Assembly: GCA_029532415.1 (NCBI GenBank)
Contig: JAQOTA010000054.1
Location: 1,860,001 to 1,924,000, forward strand
DNA length: 64,000 nucleotides
Direction of reading: 5' to 3'
Origin: Marasmius tenuissimus
Taxonomy: Eukaryota > Basidiomycota > Agaricomycetes > Agaricales > Marasmiaceae
Shown: one piece after another, positions 47,001 through 60,200 of the stretch
How the letters are laid out: the number at the start of each line of letters is the position of its first letter
How positions within the stretch are numbered: the first letter of the stretch is position 1
Program-made: the position numbers and the translations under genes
Notes under the pieces: model-generated
Database searches by the model: none
Told to the model about the DNA's origin: nothing
What the model saw: the letters and a program-made list of their open reading frames with translations, nothing else

Positions 47001-48284
47001 GGGGAAGGGAGGGTCACTTGAGAAGTTTTGTTTGTAGATCTAGAGGATGAGTAGATCAACCACGAGGAAACGGAGTACAACCCTGGGTCCTGCGTAGAAG
47101 GACATGGAAACCCGGGAGACGTTTCACGTTTGAACGAGTGTGTGAGAAAAAAATATATGAGGGGACGTATTCAGATGTTAATTGATGAATATTATTACTC
47201 GTAAATGATGGTGGGAGACTCCAAAGCCATACGTACCCACCTTTTCTAGTCATGGAGTCCACCAGTGGCGAGTTAGCACAAGGATGATGGGGGTCACTTG
47301 GGAAAATTAAGGGCAGGAATCGAATCAGAGTCGACTCTAATTCTGACTCTCCGGGCTCTGACGTTGATATCGGATGGGCGATGACTGGGAGCCATCGGAG
47401 AAATTGTCTATGACACCAAGCCTGAGGGTCTGTTCAGAGGTTATGAAATAAGCAAGGCTCAAGGGGAATCAACTGACGAAAGAGCCTGAGGGAGGATAGC
47501 AGACTTACTTTGGGGTTACATGCAGACAAATGGCCCTCGTAATGGAGAACCCAGGCTTGAGTCTCAGGATTCTGATTCTAATTAGAATCGACATCGAGTC
47601 GAGCGGCGAGACCTAAATTCGGGCAAAATATAAACGCCAGATCTCTACGCTCGTACTTACCCAAGGGGTACCCCAAAAGACAGAGTCGGACGCCGAGAAA
47701 ACCGCGACTCTTGAGATTCGCGACTCCGAGGTCTGCAAAGTAGATCAGTTAGCAAAGATCAGAACAACTTGAGGACCAGGAGAAACGTACAACAAGAGGG
47801 CTGGAACAACCATCGAAAACGGGACTGACCTGGGCACCTAACGTAGTTTTCAGCCGGGAGGACGAATAGTGAATATAGTGTTTGCATTCGTGTCTGGTAT
47901 GGACAGTGGTATTGTCAGGTAATGTTACATTGGCGTCAAAGGAGCGTAGTAGGCTACAGGTTGTCGATTGTTTAAAGCGAATAGTAGGATTTTTCGTGGA
48001 ACGAATAGCACGAACATAGCAAAGCACAGGGGAATAAGGTCGGACAGAGGGGGGTATCGATGTAAATCAACGAAAACGGAACCGCACCGGAGAAGGGGGG
48101 AAAGGAAATCAATCGTATACAAACACATAAGTAACGAAAGAGATGGAAAATGAAGGAACAAAGATCGAGGAAGAAAGAGGGGGTATAGGATGCCCCAAGT
48201 CGGCTGATGACGAGGGGCGTTGGACCAGGATCCTTCACCATCATTTTTGCACTATAACTGAACCCATAAAAAAACCGTGGAAAC
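44049..48284. other. Gene-poor 4.2-kb interval
   Basis: No gene could be built. Coding-like patches are 44400-44479 plus (ending EFDLNNPRNAAERKRKKVD), 45791-46225 plus (144 codons), 46352-46481 plus (GAYGTDGWRGPTALS then a possible GTGAGA donor) and 46530-46740 minus. None matched a family I know and they do not join by good splice sites. Near 47320-47600, GAATC/GATTC words recur around a short palindrome (ATTCTAATTAGAAT). A decayed gene or transposon is the likeliest origin. Confidence 0.4.
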
Positions 48285-50690
48285 CTACACAACCATATCC
48301 ATCGGGCCTCCCATTCCGCCCATACCCTGCATCCCGCCCATTACTTGAGGTGGAGGAGTCCCGCCTCCCATGCCACCCATCGAAATCCCTGTTGAGATGG
48401 AACATCCGCTCCCTGAGCTTCCGGATCCATCTCTGTCGTCATCTAATAGATAATTCCTCTCGATCTCGGAAAGGATGCTCAAGAAGTCCCATAGGAAAGC
48501 GTGTGCTCTAGCTGCTGACTGAGGTGCTGTCTCTGCCTTGCGGACAGCATCGAGGAGAGTTGAGGCAACGAAGCGAACTTTGTGAACGAGGGACGGGCCG
48601 TTTGTGGCTATAGATTGAATCGGAATGCTGCGGAGGCGGCTATGAGTCACAGGATAAAGAGGGTGGGGAAGGGACACACCTATGAAGGATATTCAAAAGC
48701 TCACTTGCAACAGCTTCCCTATCCTCGGCAACCTGCTGTTCATCCAGCGTGCCTTGTAGGCTGATAATCAACTCATCCCGGTATTGTTCGATTACAAATC
48801 TAACCAGTTGCTACACGGCGGCCGCAAATAAAAAAAACCCCGTCAGGACTCTTCAAAGAAAGGATTCACGTCGTAAATACATACCTGTGTGACATACAAA
48901 TTTGCCTGCATGACCAGGAAGGGATTTAAGGCATTCGCCCTGCTCGCATTTGGATTGTCAAAGAAGTCTTTGACCTCAGCAAACGTCGCCTGTCTGAAAC
49001 CAGGGCCGCCGTATTCCGGGCTTGGCTGTCGCGGGGTCGCCCAGTTCACCCTCTTGAGACACAAAGGTTCCGGTGCAAGTGAAAGGGCACCCATGATGCG
49101 TTGATGGAGGGATTGCACCTCCTCCAATCGAGCAGTGGCGAATTGACCTTGAGGAGGAGATCGTTTATCGACCCGTATACGGACGAGGATCTCTCCCAGG
49201 AGTGCGAAAATCCGGGAGATGTAGTTGAGCCCGCTCACGATAGCTGTCTTGCCGCTCGGCTGGGGCAGGTACGCTGATGGGGTAATGTACTCATCGTCGA
49301 GCTCCTTCGGGAAATGCACCGAGCAGTCTTCGTCCCGTAGGCATATCGGCCGGCCTAGTAGAATCGACATAGACTTGTCTGCGCCAAAGAGAAGCCAGAA
49401 TATCCGTCGACGGACTTCACATTCAATAGGGTCTAGGCCTTCGTAAGAGGACTCTTCGTGCATCCGCAGGGTCACCGCGATGTGAGAGGCTTCGCCGAAA
49501 GCTGCATGCTGTGTTGCGTCATGACCTTCGCAGAAGTGGTAGACACAGTCGCTGGGCGAAAGTGAGTAACTGAGTAGAGAACGAATGGAAGATCGACACC
49601 TACAAGTACCGGATAACGACGTGCATGCTGGTCGGGGGGTCGTAAGTTGCAACAGTGATGTGCCTCGACGCTTCATGGCACGTCTGAGCTAACCGTCTGA
49701 CGACGGGTCGCTCAAGTGGGAGATACGACCGGGGCACTTGAACGAGCGTACTAGCCACGGTCGACATGACCAGCGCAAAGAACAACGGATCCCGTTCCTC
49801 TCTCCGCGCGTGGAGATCAGCCATGAACGATGGCTTATGTACACACGGCGTGAGCGGGTAGACGAAATCGAAAAACAAGGCGATGATGAGACTGATTGTA
49901 TCACGTGGCGCGATTTCCTCGAGACGATGGGGGGCGTAAAAGTAAGAGAGAGGGGGCAGAGGCGGGGGTACTGCTGAGCGGGGAAACCATTTGGGAGCGT
50001 ATTCGGAGGTAGTAGACTGCGGTGGGTATTCGTCGGGTGATTTGGGGGAGGTATAATGACTGTAATCTGCTGCTATAGGGTATCGAGAGGGAGGAATAGG
50101 AATGCGAGGAACCGTAGGATGAATGGCTGGTGGAGATAGAGACTGGGCTGGTGAATTTGGCTCAACATCTGTAGGAGAATCTGCCTGCGGAGGAGGTGAC
50201 TGTGTTGACTGGACCTGTGGTTGAACCTGTTGTTGGTGTTGCTGCTGTGCTGCTGCCTCTTGAAGACGTCTAAGATACAGATTGGGAGGACCACGCTTCT
50301 TTGGTTGATATTCGTACGTGCACGGAATTCCAAGCGTTATACAGTGTTTGCACGACTGTTTCGAATCTTCTGGATTCTCTCTGGCGCAGCGCACCTTGCG
50401 AGCACGACACGCATCGCAGCCTACAAAGGAAAAAAGAAAGAAAAAGGAAAAAAATTAGGGACGTTCTGGAGGACGTCGGAGGTACGCACTTTGACTCTGT
50501 CTTCTGTTCATGGTTGAAGGAGAGAGGAAAACATCAAATGGTGAGAATGCGGGGTAGTGAGCGGAGAATCATCGGGGACTCACTTGCGTTTACTTTTAGT
50601 CTGTTCTGTTCCTCCCACCAACACTCCAACATTGTCATCCGATGGCGGAGTAGCAGAACTGTTCTCCTTCTTTGTTCGCGACATGGGCAT
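48285..50690 (-). CDS. Zn2Cys6 fungal transcription factor
   Basis: Start at 50690 or, in frame two codons later, 50684 (MSRTKKENSS). The binuclear zinc cluster spans the first intron: GCDACRARKVRC, then ESKQ-type spacer and CKHCITLGIPC, with spacing C-x2-C-x6-C-x11-C-x2-C-x6-C. A Gln/Pro-rich linker follows. The fungal-specific middle homology region runs from about ALFFDFVYPLTPCVHKPSF through CVYHFCEGHDATQHAAFGEA, IECEVRRRIFWLLFGADKS and DEDCSVHFPKELDDEYI. The C-terminal tail is rich in Gly and Met (GGMGGGTPPP, GGMQGMGGMGG), ending at TAA 48285. Such proteins bind CGG-type DNA half-sites and often control sugar or secondary metabolism. The target genes cannot be told from this window, since no cluster surrounds it. 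Confidence 0.88.
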
Positions 50691-50848
50691 TGAAAAATCA
50701 GCTTCAGTCCAGAGAGCCTGTTGGCCTTTTAATCGCGGCTAATCTCTGGCCATGTGCTCATAACTGAAAAACGAAAAAAGCGAAAAAAAAACAAATCCTA
50801 GTTAATTATTTATTTTTATGAAACTATTTTATCGTGTTCCTAATTCGG

Positions 50849-53800
50849 TTATTTATTTATTTTCAGTATTTGCCTCATAAACTCCATCTCCCGATCTCCT
50901 GTGGTACAAACCAGATCCCGGAACACCGCCCGTCCCAACATTACATCTCCCGCTCTCAACGCACAGAACACGAGATACTTTCCCAGACCGACATTCCGAG
51001 CAATCCCATGCCCTTGTCCAGGCAGATCTCGCAACAGTTCGTATGCATCTCGTACTGCCTCTTTCTTCCCCCCCGCTTGTTCAATACTACCACGTATCCA
51101 CATATCCACACCCTTCATGTCCAACCCTAAGTGACCCCATTGGGAGAGGACATCGCGTACGAGTTCCTTGTCGTTGTGAGCTAGACCCCATTTCAAAAGG
51201 ATCCCCAAGGTAACCGTGTCCGGTTGTATTCCACGCGCAACCATCCTGGACACCAGTTTTGCAGCGCTCCGTGGCGAGTCCTCCGCTAGAACCGTAAGTG
51301 CAGTGTTCATATCGTGCATGTCAGGGACTTCGTTACGTTGGAGCAGTACCTGGAGCCTTTTGTTAGTACCGATCGTCGTAACACGGAGCCACACTTACTT
51401 TGAACGCATCAAAGCCCTCCTTGACCTTGCCAACGATGAAGTACGCCCTGGCCAGGCTTGTGATGACCTCATGTTTCGCATCCTCGAGTGGTAGGTACAC
51501 TTCAACGTAAGAGTCGATGATGTGGTCCAGAAACACTCTGAGGTCCTGCTCCCGCTCCCTGTACACTTGAGTATCCAGCAATTCCCCTTGATAGTCTCCC
51601 TCCAGTGGGAGGTCCTTTCTCTCTTTCCTCGCGCCAGAGCGACTGATGACCCCTTTCCTCCCTGCCTTCGCTTCCTGCGTCCTCCTAACATTCTCAAAAC
51701 ACCCAACAGCCCTCGTCAAAACCCCCGGGCTCCCTACCACAAGCGCCCGGTCCTTGCCCTTCGCATAGCGTGTGTAGAGAACCCTCGTAACCCCAGCGAA
51801 GCCCTGCGACGCAGCCAGCGCTATAAACTCCGCGCGATTAGGCGCTGGCAGGAATATCGGGGGTGGCGGAGGGACCCCAGTCGGCTCTTCATCGAACGGT
51901 TGGGTCGTCGACGGAATTCCGGCAACCTCACAAGCCAACTCCCTCGCCAACCACGACTGCGCTCCTCCCGGCACTTTGATCGCGTGAGGAGAAGCCTCCG
52001 GCCTAGCACCAACACCCTCCTCGACGATCGTCTTGAACATCCAAAGAACTACTTGTCCTGGAGGTCCCGCAAGTCGTCTTCCTTGGGGCTGAGGGGCTTG
52101 GGTTTTGGAGTGTCCGTAACCTCTCGTGAAGGCGTACAGCCCGACACAGTCATTCGTAAACCTGTTCTGCATGCCTACTGTGTAACAGGTCCGTATGAGT
52201 CCTTCCAGCCCAACGTCCTCGATCTCTAGAGCCGCAAGGGTACACAGTCGCTTGATCAACCCGACGCAAGCACGAAATTCCGACGGACGAGGCGACACAA
52301 GTGACGCGTACAACACGTCCTGTGTGAGAGGAATGAGGTCCGTCAGGGATGTTTCGACGGAAGACGACCATTCCTCAGAATGGGGAAATCCCGACGCAGC
52401 GAAGCGAGAACGAGTCAAGGGCGGTGCTAAGGGTATCAACATTGCATCCAGCACTTTCATTCCCAGCATCCTGAAGTCCCACCTCACGCACGCACGCGCA
52501 AGGGTCATAGAGAGTATGGTCCGAAGCCTCTCTTGCTGTTGTTCCTCATCGGCGGACGATTCGGATTCTGGCATCGAATAGACGGCTTCGACGGGTACCC
52601 AGCCACCCTGGAGGAGCTGAGTGAAAAGGTCGATTGCTTCTTTTGGGACTCTCGATTCTTCCTCTGATACAGATCGTAGCTGTAACAGCCGTCTCAAAGC
52701 CATGAAAGCGACATATACCGCGTCGGGGGGACCCCTCTTGTTGATGCCGGGGCGTTCAGAAAGTGGTAAATTCACCACGTTCCGTCGGACGCGGGGGTAC
52801 ACGAATTGAAGTAATGCCAGGTCGGTATCCTCGACTCCTTCCTCTACAAAGTTTTGGGTCTCGTCCAGAACGTCTTCCGTCACCGGCGTCGCTCGGGCGC
52901 TTCCCTCCCCAGGATCAGAGTATGCCTCCTTCGGATGAAGCCTTGTGCAGAGTTGCACAACCAACCACCGGAACCGCTGATGCGGCAGGGAGTCAATCCA
53001 TGTCCCGGCTCCATACGAGTCGTCAGAGGAAAGAGGAGCTGTAGTAGTTGAAGTAGACGGTAAGGTGACTGTAAAGGTAGAAGAAAGCGCCTGAAGGACA
53101 CCCAACGCCGTTTTGCCCCACAGGCGCGACAAGTCAAGTGAGAAGATAAGGTGTTGGAGGAAAGTGTGTTTCGAGGTGTAGATGTCCGGGTTGACAGCCT
53201 GTGAAGGAGGAGATGAGGACGTAGAAAAGGCGCCGGAGAATGACTGGGACGAGGAGGAAGAAGAGGGGGACTCAAGAGGCGGGAGGTCGAGGTGGGGTGG
53301 GATATTTAGCTGCATCTCCGGGATTGAGTTCATATTCAGTTGCGGTAGAACACCATCTCTCGGAAGTTCCTCGTATCCCGGCGCATGATAAAGTGGAGCA
53401 GATGTAGTTGAATCCGTCGACAGAGAGGAAGAAATAGAGGGCGTATCCTCGGTCACGGTTGCTGACAATGGGTTCGGAGAATACTGGAGCTCTTCTTGCA
53501 TCCCGTGCAACGGTAACTCTAAGACATCCCAAACCAACCAGTTAAGCGCCCTGTCGTTCTTCGCCTGCCAGGCTTCGAGTATGAGGCTATGGTAGTCTCG
53601 GAGTGTCATGGTGAAATGCTCTGTTTCTTCGGGTTCGGGTGCTTTTTCTTTGCCCTTGCCGCGTTTTGCGGACTTCTGAGTTTTCTTCGCTTTGGATTTC
53701 CTGAGTAGTGTCTGCTCCTGGGTACTAAAATCTCCGGATGCCCTCCTCTTCTCACTTGTGTCCCCACGACGCTTTAGGTACTCTTCGAGCGTAACGCATG

Positions 53801-54218
53801 CTTCATTTGAGGATGACCCAGACAGAACGGTCACCTTTCCCTTCCCTTCTTTCCCCTTCCCTTTCCATGTCCATGCTCGTTTTCCTTTTCCCGTTCTAGA
53901 TTTGGAGTTCGGGAAAGATGGCTCAGGTTCGGAGTATTGCAACGCGGATGGCTTAGGTTCGGGAAAAGAAACTTGTATAGGCATGTATCTGGCTCGAGTA
54001 CTAGCATATCGTGATTGTTGAAGATGACGAAAATTCGTGGTGTTGGTGGTGGCTTTCGGTTTCGAATATCGTCTGACACGAGGTCCAGCTCTCGTCGCGG
54101 TCGCAGTGGTTGCAATGGATATGAGCGAAGCCAATTCTGTAGGAATATTCCCGTATGTATTCGAATTTGTGGAAGATGAGTATATCTGGCTCAACAGAGT
54201 ACGACGGCAGGTGAACAT
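50849..54218 (-). CDS. PPR-like protein, probably mitochondrial
   Basis: Two exons: 54218-51399 (940 codons) and 51349-50849, joined by a 49-bp intron with GTAAGT donor, TACTAAC branch site and CAG acceptor, giving 1,106 aa. The first 70 residues are rich in Arg, Ser and Thr with few acids, as in mitochondrial targeting sequences. A basic, disordered part follows (GKGKRAWTWKGKGKEGKGK). Helical-pair repeats fill the rest; the clearest PPR-type unit spans the splice junction (MHDMNTALTVLAEDSP, then GIQPDTVTLGILLKWGLAH). PPR proteins bind organellar RNA in processing or translation; fungal ones diverge fast and the RNA target cannot be predicted. Distinct repeats earlier in the chain are not obvious by eye. 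Confidence 0.72.
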
Positions 54219-57200
54219 TCGCGTTTATTCTGAAGGCCTGTTGCATGCCATTTCCATTTGACCTTGGTCAGCCAATCTAGAGACATGACGGTAGAGGTAG
54301 GAACGCACCGCATACCTCCCTCTAATGTTCAGACTCTGAACTCAATTTCTCTAGCTGTTCTCCGGAATTTTGACGACAAGACGACGAGACGACCGTGATT
54401 GACGCGAGGTGCAAGTATGGAAAAATTTCCGACATTTCCGTGGCACGGGCCAGGCAGGATAGGCGTGAGAGTTATCTTCCTTCTTCGGTATGCTTGACTC
54501 ATGCTCAATGTGCCCACTGCAAGCAGTTGGACTTGACCCTCTTCTGAACGTTTGAGCCGCAACGCAAGCTCTGTTAACACGAAAATGTCCGTCATCAACT
54601 TCTACGCTGCAAAAGCTGCAATTTCTGCAAATATCTTTGAAACTAAGCCTCTGTTACACCGGTAGAACGCGAAATACTTGCATAACAAGACTTCCTAGCA
54701 TGGCGTGGGTTCAAAACCTCAGAAAAGCTTCATTCCGGCGCATTGCAGAGTCCCATGGGTAGGCCGCCCTACATTCATTTGCCGAGTGCGTCATTTCACT
54801 TCCCCTCGCCCTGACTCTCACCAGTTCAAGTTAGCAGCTGTCCTCAAAAGGGTACAAGAGAATGCAGAAATGCGACCGATGCGAACATGGGGGAGAGCGG
54901 TCTTCCTGTTCTTGCGTTCTGATACAAGTCATACGCACGGAACTCGGATTGAGCACATATAAGGTACACGGAGTCTATCGAGACATCGAGACTTGTAAGC
55001 CAAGTCGGGGGTTCTAATCATCTCTTTGTCCTTTGTTAGGTACAGCACGAAGTGCGATGTGTCCAACCAATGCGAACGCGGGTACATATCAGGGCTCGAA
55101 CTTTCCTCTTTCGTATGGTCAATTTATCGTGCCTGCTATGGGCAGGTAAGTTATACCTTCTCTGCTCCAAGTCCGTTGAATTGAGAAAGTCTCATCGGGC
55201 CTCGTATGGCTCAAACACGCAGAGCTCGAGATATTGTGTTTCGAGAGTGCGGCACCGACACTGACTGACACTCAAAGGACTGACTTTGGGGACCATCAGA
55301 ACGAGGGTAGGGCGAGTCTCATGAATATAATCGTCGTCTGGCTCATTCTCGCGATACGGAGGTATGCCCGAGTCTCAATATCCTTTCCCAGACCTGCCAT
55401 TGAACCAAAAATCCCCCTCGTAAGGTGGAAGATTATCGATTATGGGCTGTCATACTGCCCGAACTTCCCCGCGGAAATTTCGGTACGGTTTGGGTCTGAG
55501 TCTCACGCCCATGCACGACGAGGCCCCTTCTAGTTCAATACCTTGAATGAATGTTCCTTAGAGAGCATCGCCTAGGGGCTCGATTACCAACAACCCAGTC
55601 GCTCTATTATCTCCCTTCCCCTACAAAATTTTCCGTGGCCAGCTCTGACGCTCACAAGGTACCCCTGGACTTGATGGAGTACAGTATTCATACGCGGCAT
55701 GGACCCAAAAGTTCGACATTTGGGCCTCATGATCGACTTTGGACATCTCGCAAGATCAAGTCCTTCCTTCATGCTATCTTTTGGACATCAATATCGATCG
55801 CTTCCTGGACCTCAAGTACGAATACATTAAATCACGCTTAGAAGTCCAAACCAACTTCAAGTTCTACCCGTGCCGGAGTTATGTCCACAGGGCTTCAGAT
55901 CACTGCGCTGGAGCGACCGTGCCTTTATCAGTTGACGGTCTGAGTCTTCTTTCCACCCAGTAACTAAACATTGAAAGCGGGACGAAACAGGCTTACAGCT
56001 CCGACCGGGTGCTGTTGGACATTCGAACCATCGATGGATCTATGCATTGGAGTTCTTGAGATCAGACATCTCCCCCCGCAGCACCCAGCACAGTAAGTCC
56101 CGATTCGTCGTTCAATAGTATTAGAAGCCTCGCACATTGGTGGACGGATACATTTGGGGGGCCTATTTACGGATTGCTATTGTTCTGATCAACAACATTT
56201 TGATTCATCCGCTCCTTCTCTCCTTTTGCTGTCGTTCGGGACCATGGAAGGACTGGTGCGTGTGTTTCTTTTTTCTCCCCACTTTGGTTTATCAAGTTTT
56301 GAATAGAAGTACACAGGAACGGACCCTTTCTATCGTCTCCACCCTCTCGTATTTGTCTTATTTTCTTTCTCGCCGATTCTCTCCCGCCTTCCCTTTGTCA
56401 CGAGGTGGCGACATCAAGATTTTTTCTTCTCTCAGACTCCAGGTCGAAGCGTGAGCAAACGTATAACTGGCCTCGCCGCACAACATCCCTGCGATAATCG
56501 GAAATTCCAAGGTCCCAAACTACTTTACGGCAGACTCATCTTACTCGACTTGGCGTATATTATGGAGTTACAAGCTGTGGTAGTAAGCTACGAATTTTTT
56601 TGCCATGATGTCGGTAGTAATTTAGTATCCACAGCCGTAACTGCACAACGCGCCCTCAGAGATCAGGACAAATAAGTAGCTCTCTGGCAATATTGCATCG
56701 ATGCACAACGAGGCGTCCGCGCCATGTTTTACAGTCCGACTCGGATTCGGAAAATTGAACAGACGTTTCCAATGTCATTTCCCCCTCCTCAGACTTCTTG
56801 CGGCTTACGGTAGTACCTGACGTCACGACGGTGGTTCATGTCCTCAATGTCTTGAAAATTAATGAAGATGGACGACGTCGGTGATTCCTACTCATTGAAT
56901 CGTCCCACAGAGATGGACACCAGATCTGTCGACATTTCTACCTCGCCGCCGGCGTGAAAGCTGATGAAGTCTTCAAGAACCTCACGCCAAGCCACAACCG
57001 AGTCCGGCATGACAAGAAAAGAGCCCTCGGAATGAAGATTACCTGGCTCAACTCGGCTCGATGATTCGATACGTGCCTTCATTAGAGAGGCACGGGCAGG
57101 TCCACACAGTATCCATGCAGCGTCTCGTAGTAACACCTCAATTAATTTTTAGGGCCGCTGACCCTTCAAGCTTCGAGCTCAACATTATACAGGCCCAGGT

Positions 57201-60200
57201 CCCAATAAACGACCCCCGATGAATATAGTAAACCCGAGCCGTAAAGTGAGTTCCGTGTCGACTATCCTTCTAGCAACTCTCTGACTCAATGTACGGGGAT
57301 GACAATGCTGGCAACAGCTTCCTGTTTCAGACGTTTCCATAGTGGAGTTTTTTACCGTCGACAGATAATCTTTCGTACCAGGAGGGTCCACGGTCACCAA
57401 TGTACGTCGGCCTTGGGATTCGGAGGTGTTAGGCCCAAGGAAATCGGCGAGTCTCTTACATGATGAAATGCTTGAGATCTTTAGAATTGTTTCAAGTGAT
57501 CATGAAATCATGCTCATCACTCGACAAAGGACTTTCAGGGCTACATATCCTCCGCCACCATGGTGACCGCTTTGTACCTCAAAGGGGAGCTCAAGTTCAA
57601 GTTTAGCCGACTTAACCACGCCACAGTGGTACCACTTTCAGGATTGGAAGTCACGACCAAAGTATCAAAGGGGACTCCCGTCGTCTTTTGTAAATTACGA
57701 CCATCACCGCCACAAGAACCTGGAGGAATCTGGCCCCGTGGTTGCTGAATGCCTTGTTTCATACCCACGCGTGAAATGCTGTGGAATGCCAAAGCTGTCG
57801 TGAGCGCTAGGTCCCCGAAAGGAACGGGCAGCTATGGATGCGCACTGAGCAGGGGAATCGCCGTTTGGTCGATATCGAGCATGGCTTCTGGGGTGGGCCG
57901 TTTACTAAGGAAGAGCTACATGGCGTCCTACCCAAGAGATCGCCACCGGCGGAATTCGCCACTCCGACTCACGCAGTACGATCAGGGGCTGACAGAAGCG
58001 CCTCATCGTCCTGGCCTGTGATAGGCTGAACAAGAATGACCACGATGGCTTCGCCTCTGCTCAAACCATGACAGGACTTTCGGGACTTGCATTATGGGAA
58101 CGTGTGCCGATACTTTCGTTGGTATGGTTCGAACCCCTTGTGCAGGAACGTAAAATCATCACAAAGGTCAGCTCTTGTGGATACAATTCGAACATATTCT
58201 ATTGAACATGACACTAGCAGACAGCATTTTCCCAGATGCTCTCCGCCACTGACATGAACACGTCTCATCACGGTGCATCACTAAGCCCACCAACGACGTC
58301 CCTGCTCAGAATGCCTGAAGAAGGGACGGAAAAGTGAGATTTGAGGGCGTTCGCGTTAGCCTTCATGTACGTAGTGCCAGAGGCGCAGATGGGGCACTTT
58401 CGGGTTTTCGGACTTTGCGCCTCTCGCAACTTCTGGAACTGAACCTTAAAGCCACCAGCGTTCTATTTTGGTACCGTGAATCTTTCTCTCACTCATACAA
58501 CACGGAGAATACTCGACTGATTGAAGCTGATTTCAGGCTGACAATGACGACTCATGACAATCTCAATCATTTCTCCCGGCCTTGAGATCTTGGTGACACG
58601 CAGGAGCACGCCTGACTTGAGGTTGGAATGCCGACGGCTCACTGGTCCTTTTGGCTACCTGAATAGGACTGATCACTTTGTCTGGGACAAGGTCGGGAGG
58701 TCGGTCGGGAAAATATTCGGACGGCGTAGTACGTCGTTGACGCAGACTTCTTCTAGGATGTCTATTGAGTACTCATGATAGCCTCCAAAAACTATTGTCA
58801 CTGGGGCTGGATCGCCTCGTATCACAGCTGGATAGCTAGGAGGCTGAATTGATCGCCCGGGCTTAAACTAATCAATCCTAAATCCCGCCCTGGAGGAATT
58901 CAGATCCCATGGCCAGTGTGCTATTGAATTCTTTGGCAAGTCCCCGTTAGAGGCTCACCTAGGCTCGGTATCACTATCAACACCTCAAGTGACTTGGCAT
59001 AATGCTGTCACCTTCGTTCAGTTCTCAATTGCTGAGTGCACATACGCGGACTCATACACATGCTTCTTTCAGTACGATTCTCCAGAGTTTTAATCGATAT
59101 CGCCAGAAAAGGAATCGCGACACGACTCTCAGTAGCATTATTGCCATTTGAGTCTTCTGTACAGTGTTCGCCTCAGACCTTACATCGAATATCCTCCTGG
59201 AACTAGTACTTACCGGGACTCCCCTTGGACTGAGCTCGGATTTTCCCGCGTTTCTTCGCTTCAGTAAACGCTCCTCCTGTTTCCCAGTGGCTACCCGGCC
59301 CTCCCCAATTGCGACCTTCCTTCATTGCAGCTCTAGCCTGCAAAGCCTACGAGACTATCGTTCCTCCGCCTTATTTGTTCCGCATACTCCATGCAGTTGT
59401 ACCCAATGCTCGCTACACCCTATATCCCGTATGTAGAAGACGTAATGGTCATCATGCGGGTGTTCAACATACCGTCCCGTCCGACCCGACCAACATACCG
59501 TCGACGGGCCTCCACACGTAAAAATGCCTATGTACTCCCTGTACTCCCTTCGAAGCCAAAAAGCACGCATCGGACCACGGGATTTGGTCCGAGTTAACCT
59601 TTAACGTTGAATAGCTCATCGTCACGGTCGACAGTTGTAGTTCTTCTCGAACTTCTGTGTTAGTTTCCCCAGATACCCCTAGACCCCAGATTATGACGTA
59701 GGAGGTTTCGCCGAAGTAATAAGGGAATGTGCGAATGTGTTGCCCTGAAACCGGTGGCACGCTGTGGCACGTCCGATCCGGATGATTGCCTGAGTCAACA
59801 GCCACCGGGTGTTTGTATATGACTTTTGGAAGGTGAGTAACCTCGTGCAGGGAGGAACAAAGCGTGTGCTTAGCCTCGACTCTGGTCGAATCGGTGTTAG
59901 TAGTCGCCTAAGTTCAACCTCAAGAAAGGTATAACGATCTTCCTGGGCCTAAGACTCAAAAGCCGCCCTCGCATCTACAATCACGGAAGTTCCCTCGATA
60001 CGTCGGACTCGAACTGCATCCAGGCAGCATCCTTATACAGTCCCACTAACAAAATGATATCAGATGGCAGATGGAACTTGGAAGGAGGCTCACAACTCTG
60101 TCTCCGGTCGTTTATCGGAGGTTCCTTGGATTGTTTTTCCGAGTCCTGTGCCCACGGTCTGCTTCTGAGGTTCTTCTCCTGCTTTTTGGCGAACCAAGCC

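Noticed and set aside
54840..54970. KCDRCEHGG-like cysteine pattern as a zinc-cluster gene
   Set aside because: Spacing does not match Zn2Cys6 and no continuing frame or start was found.
58100..58170. GGTTCGAACCC as a tRNA B box
   Set aside because: No A box, acceptor stem or clover-leaf could be drawn around it.
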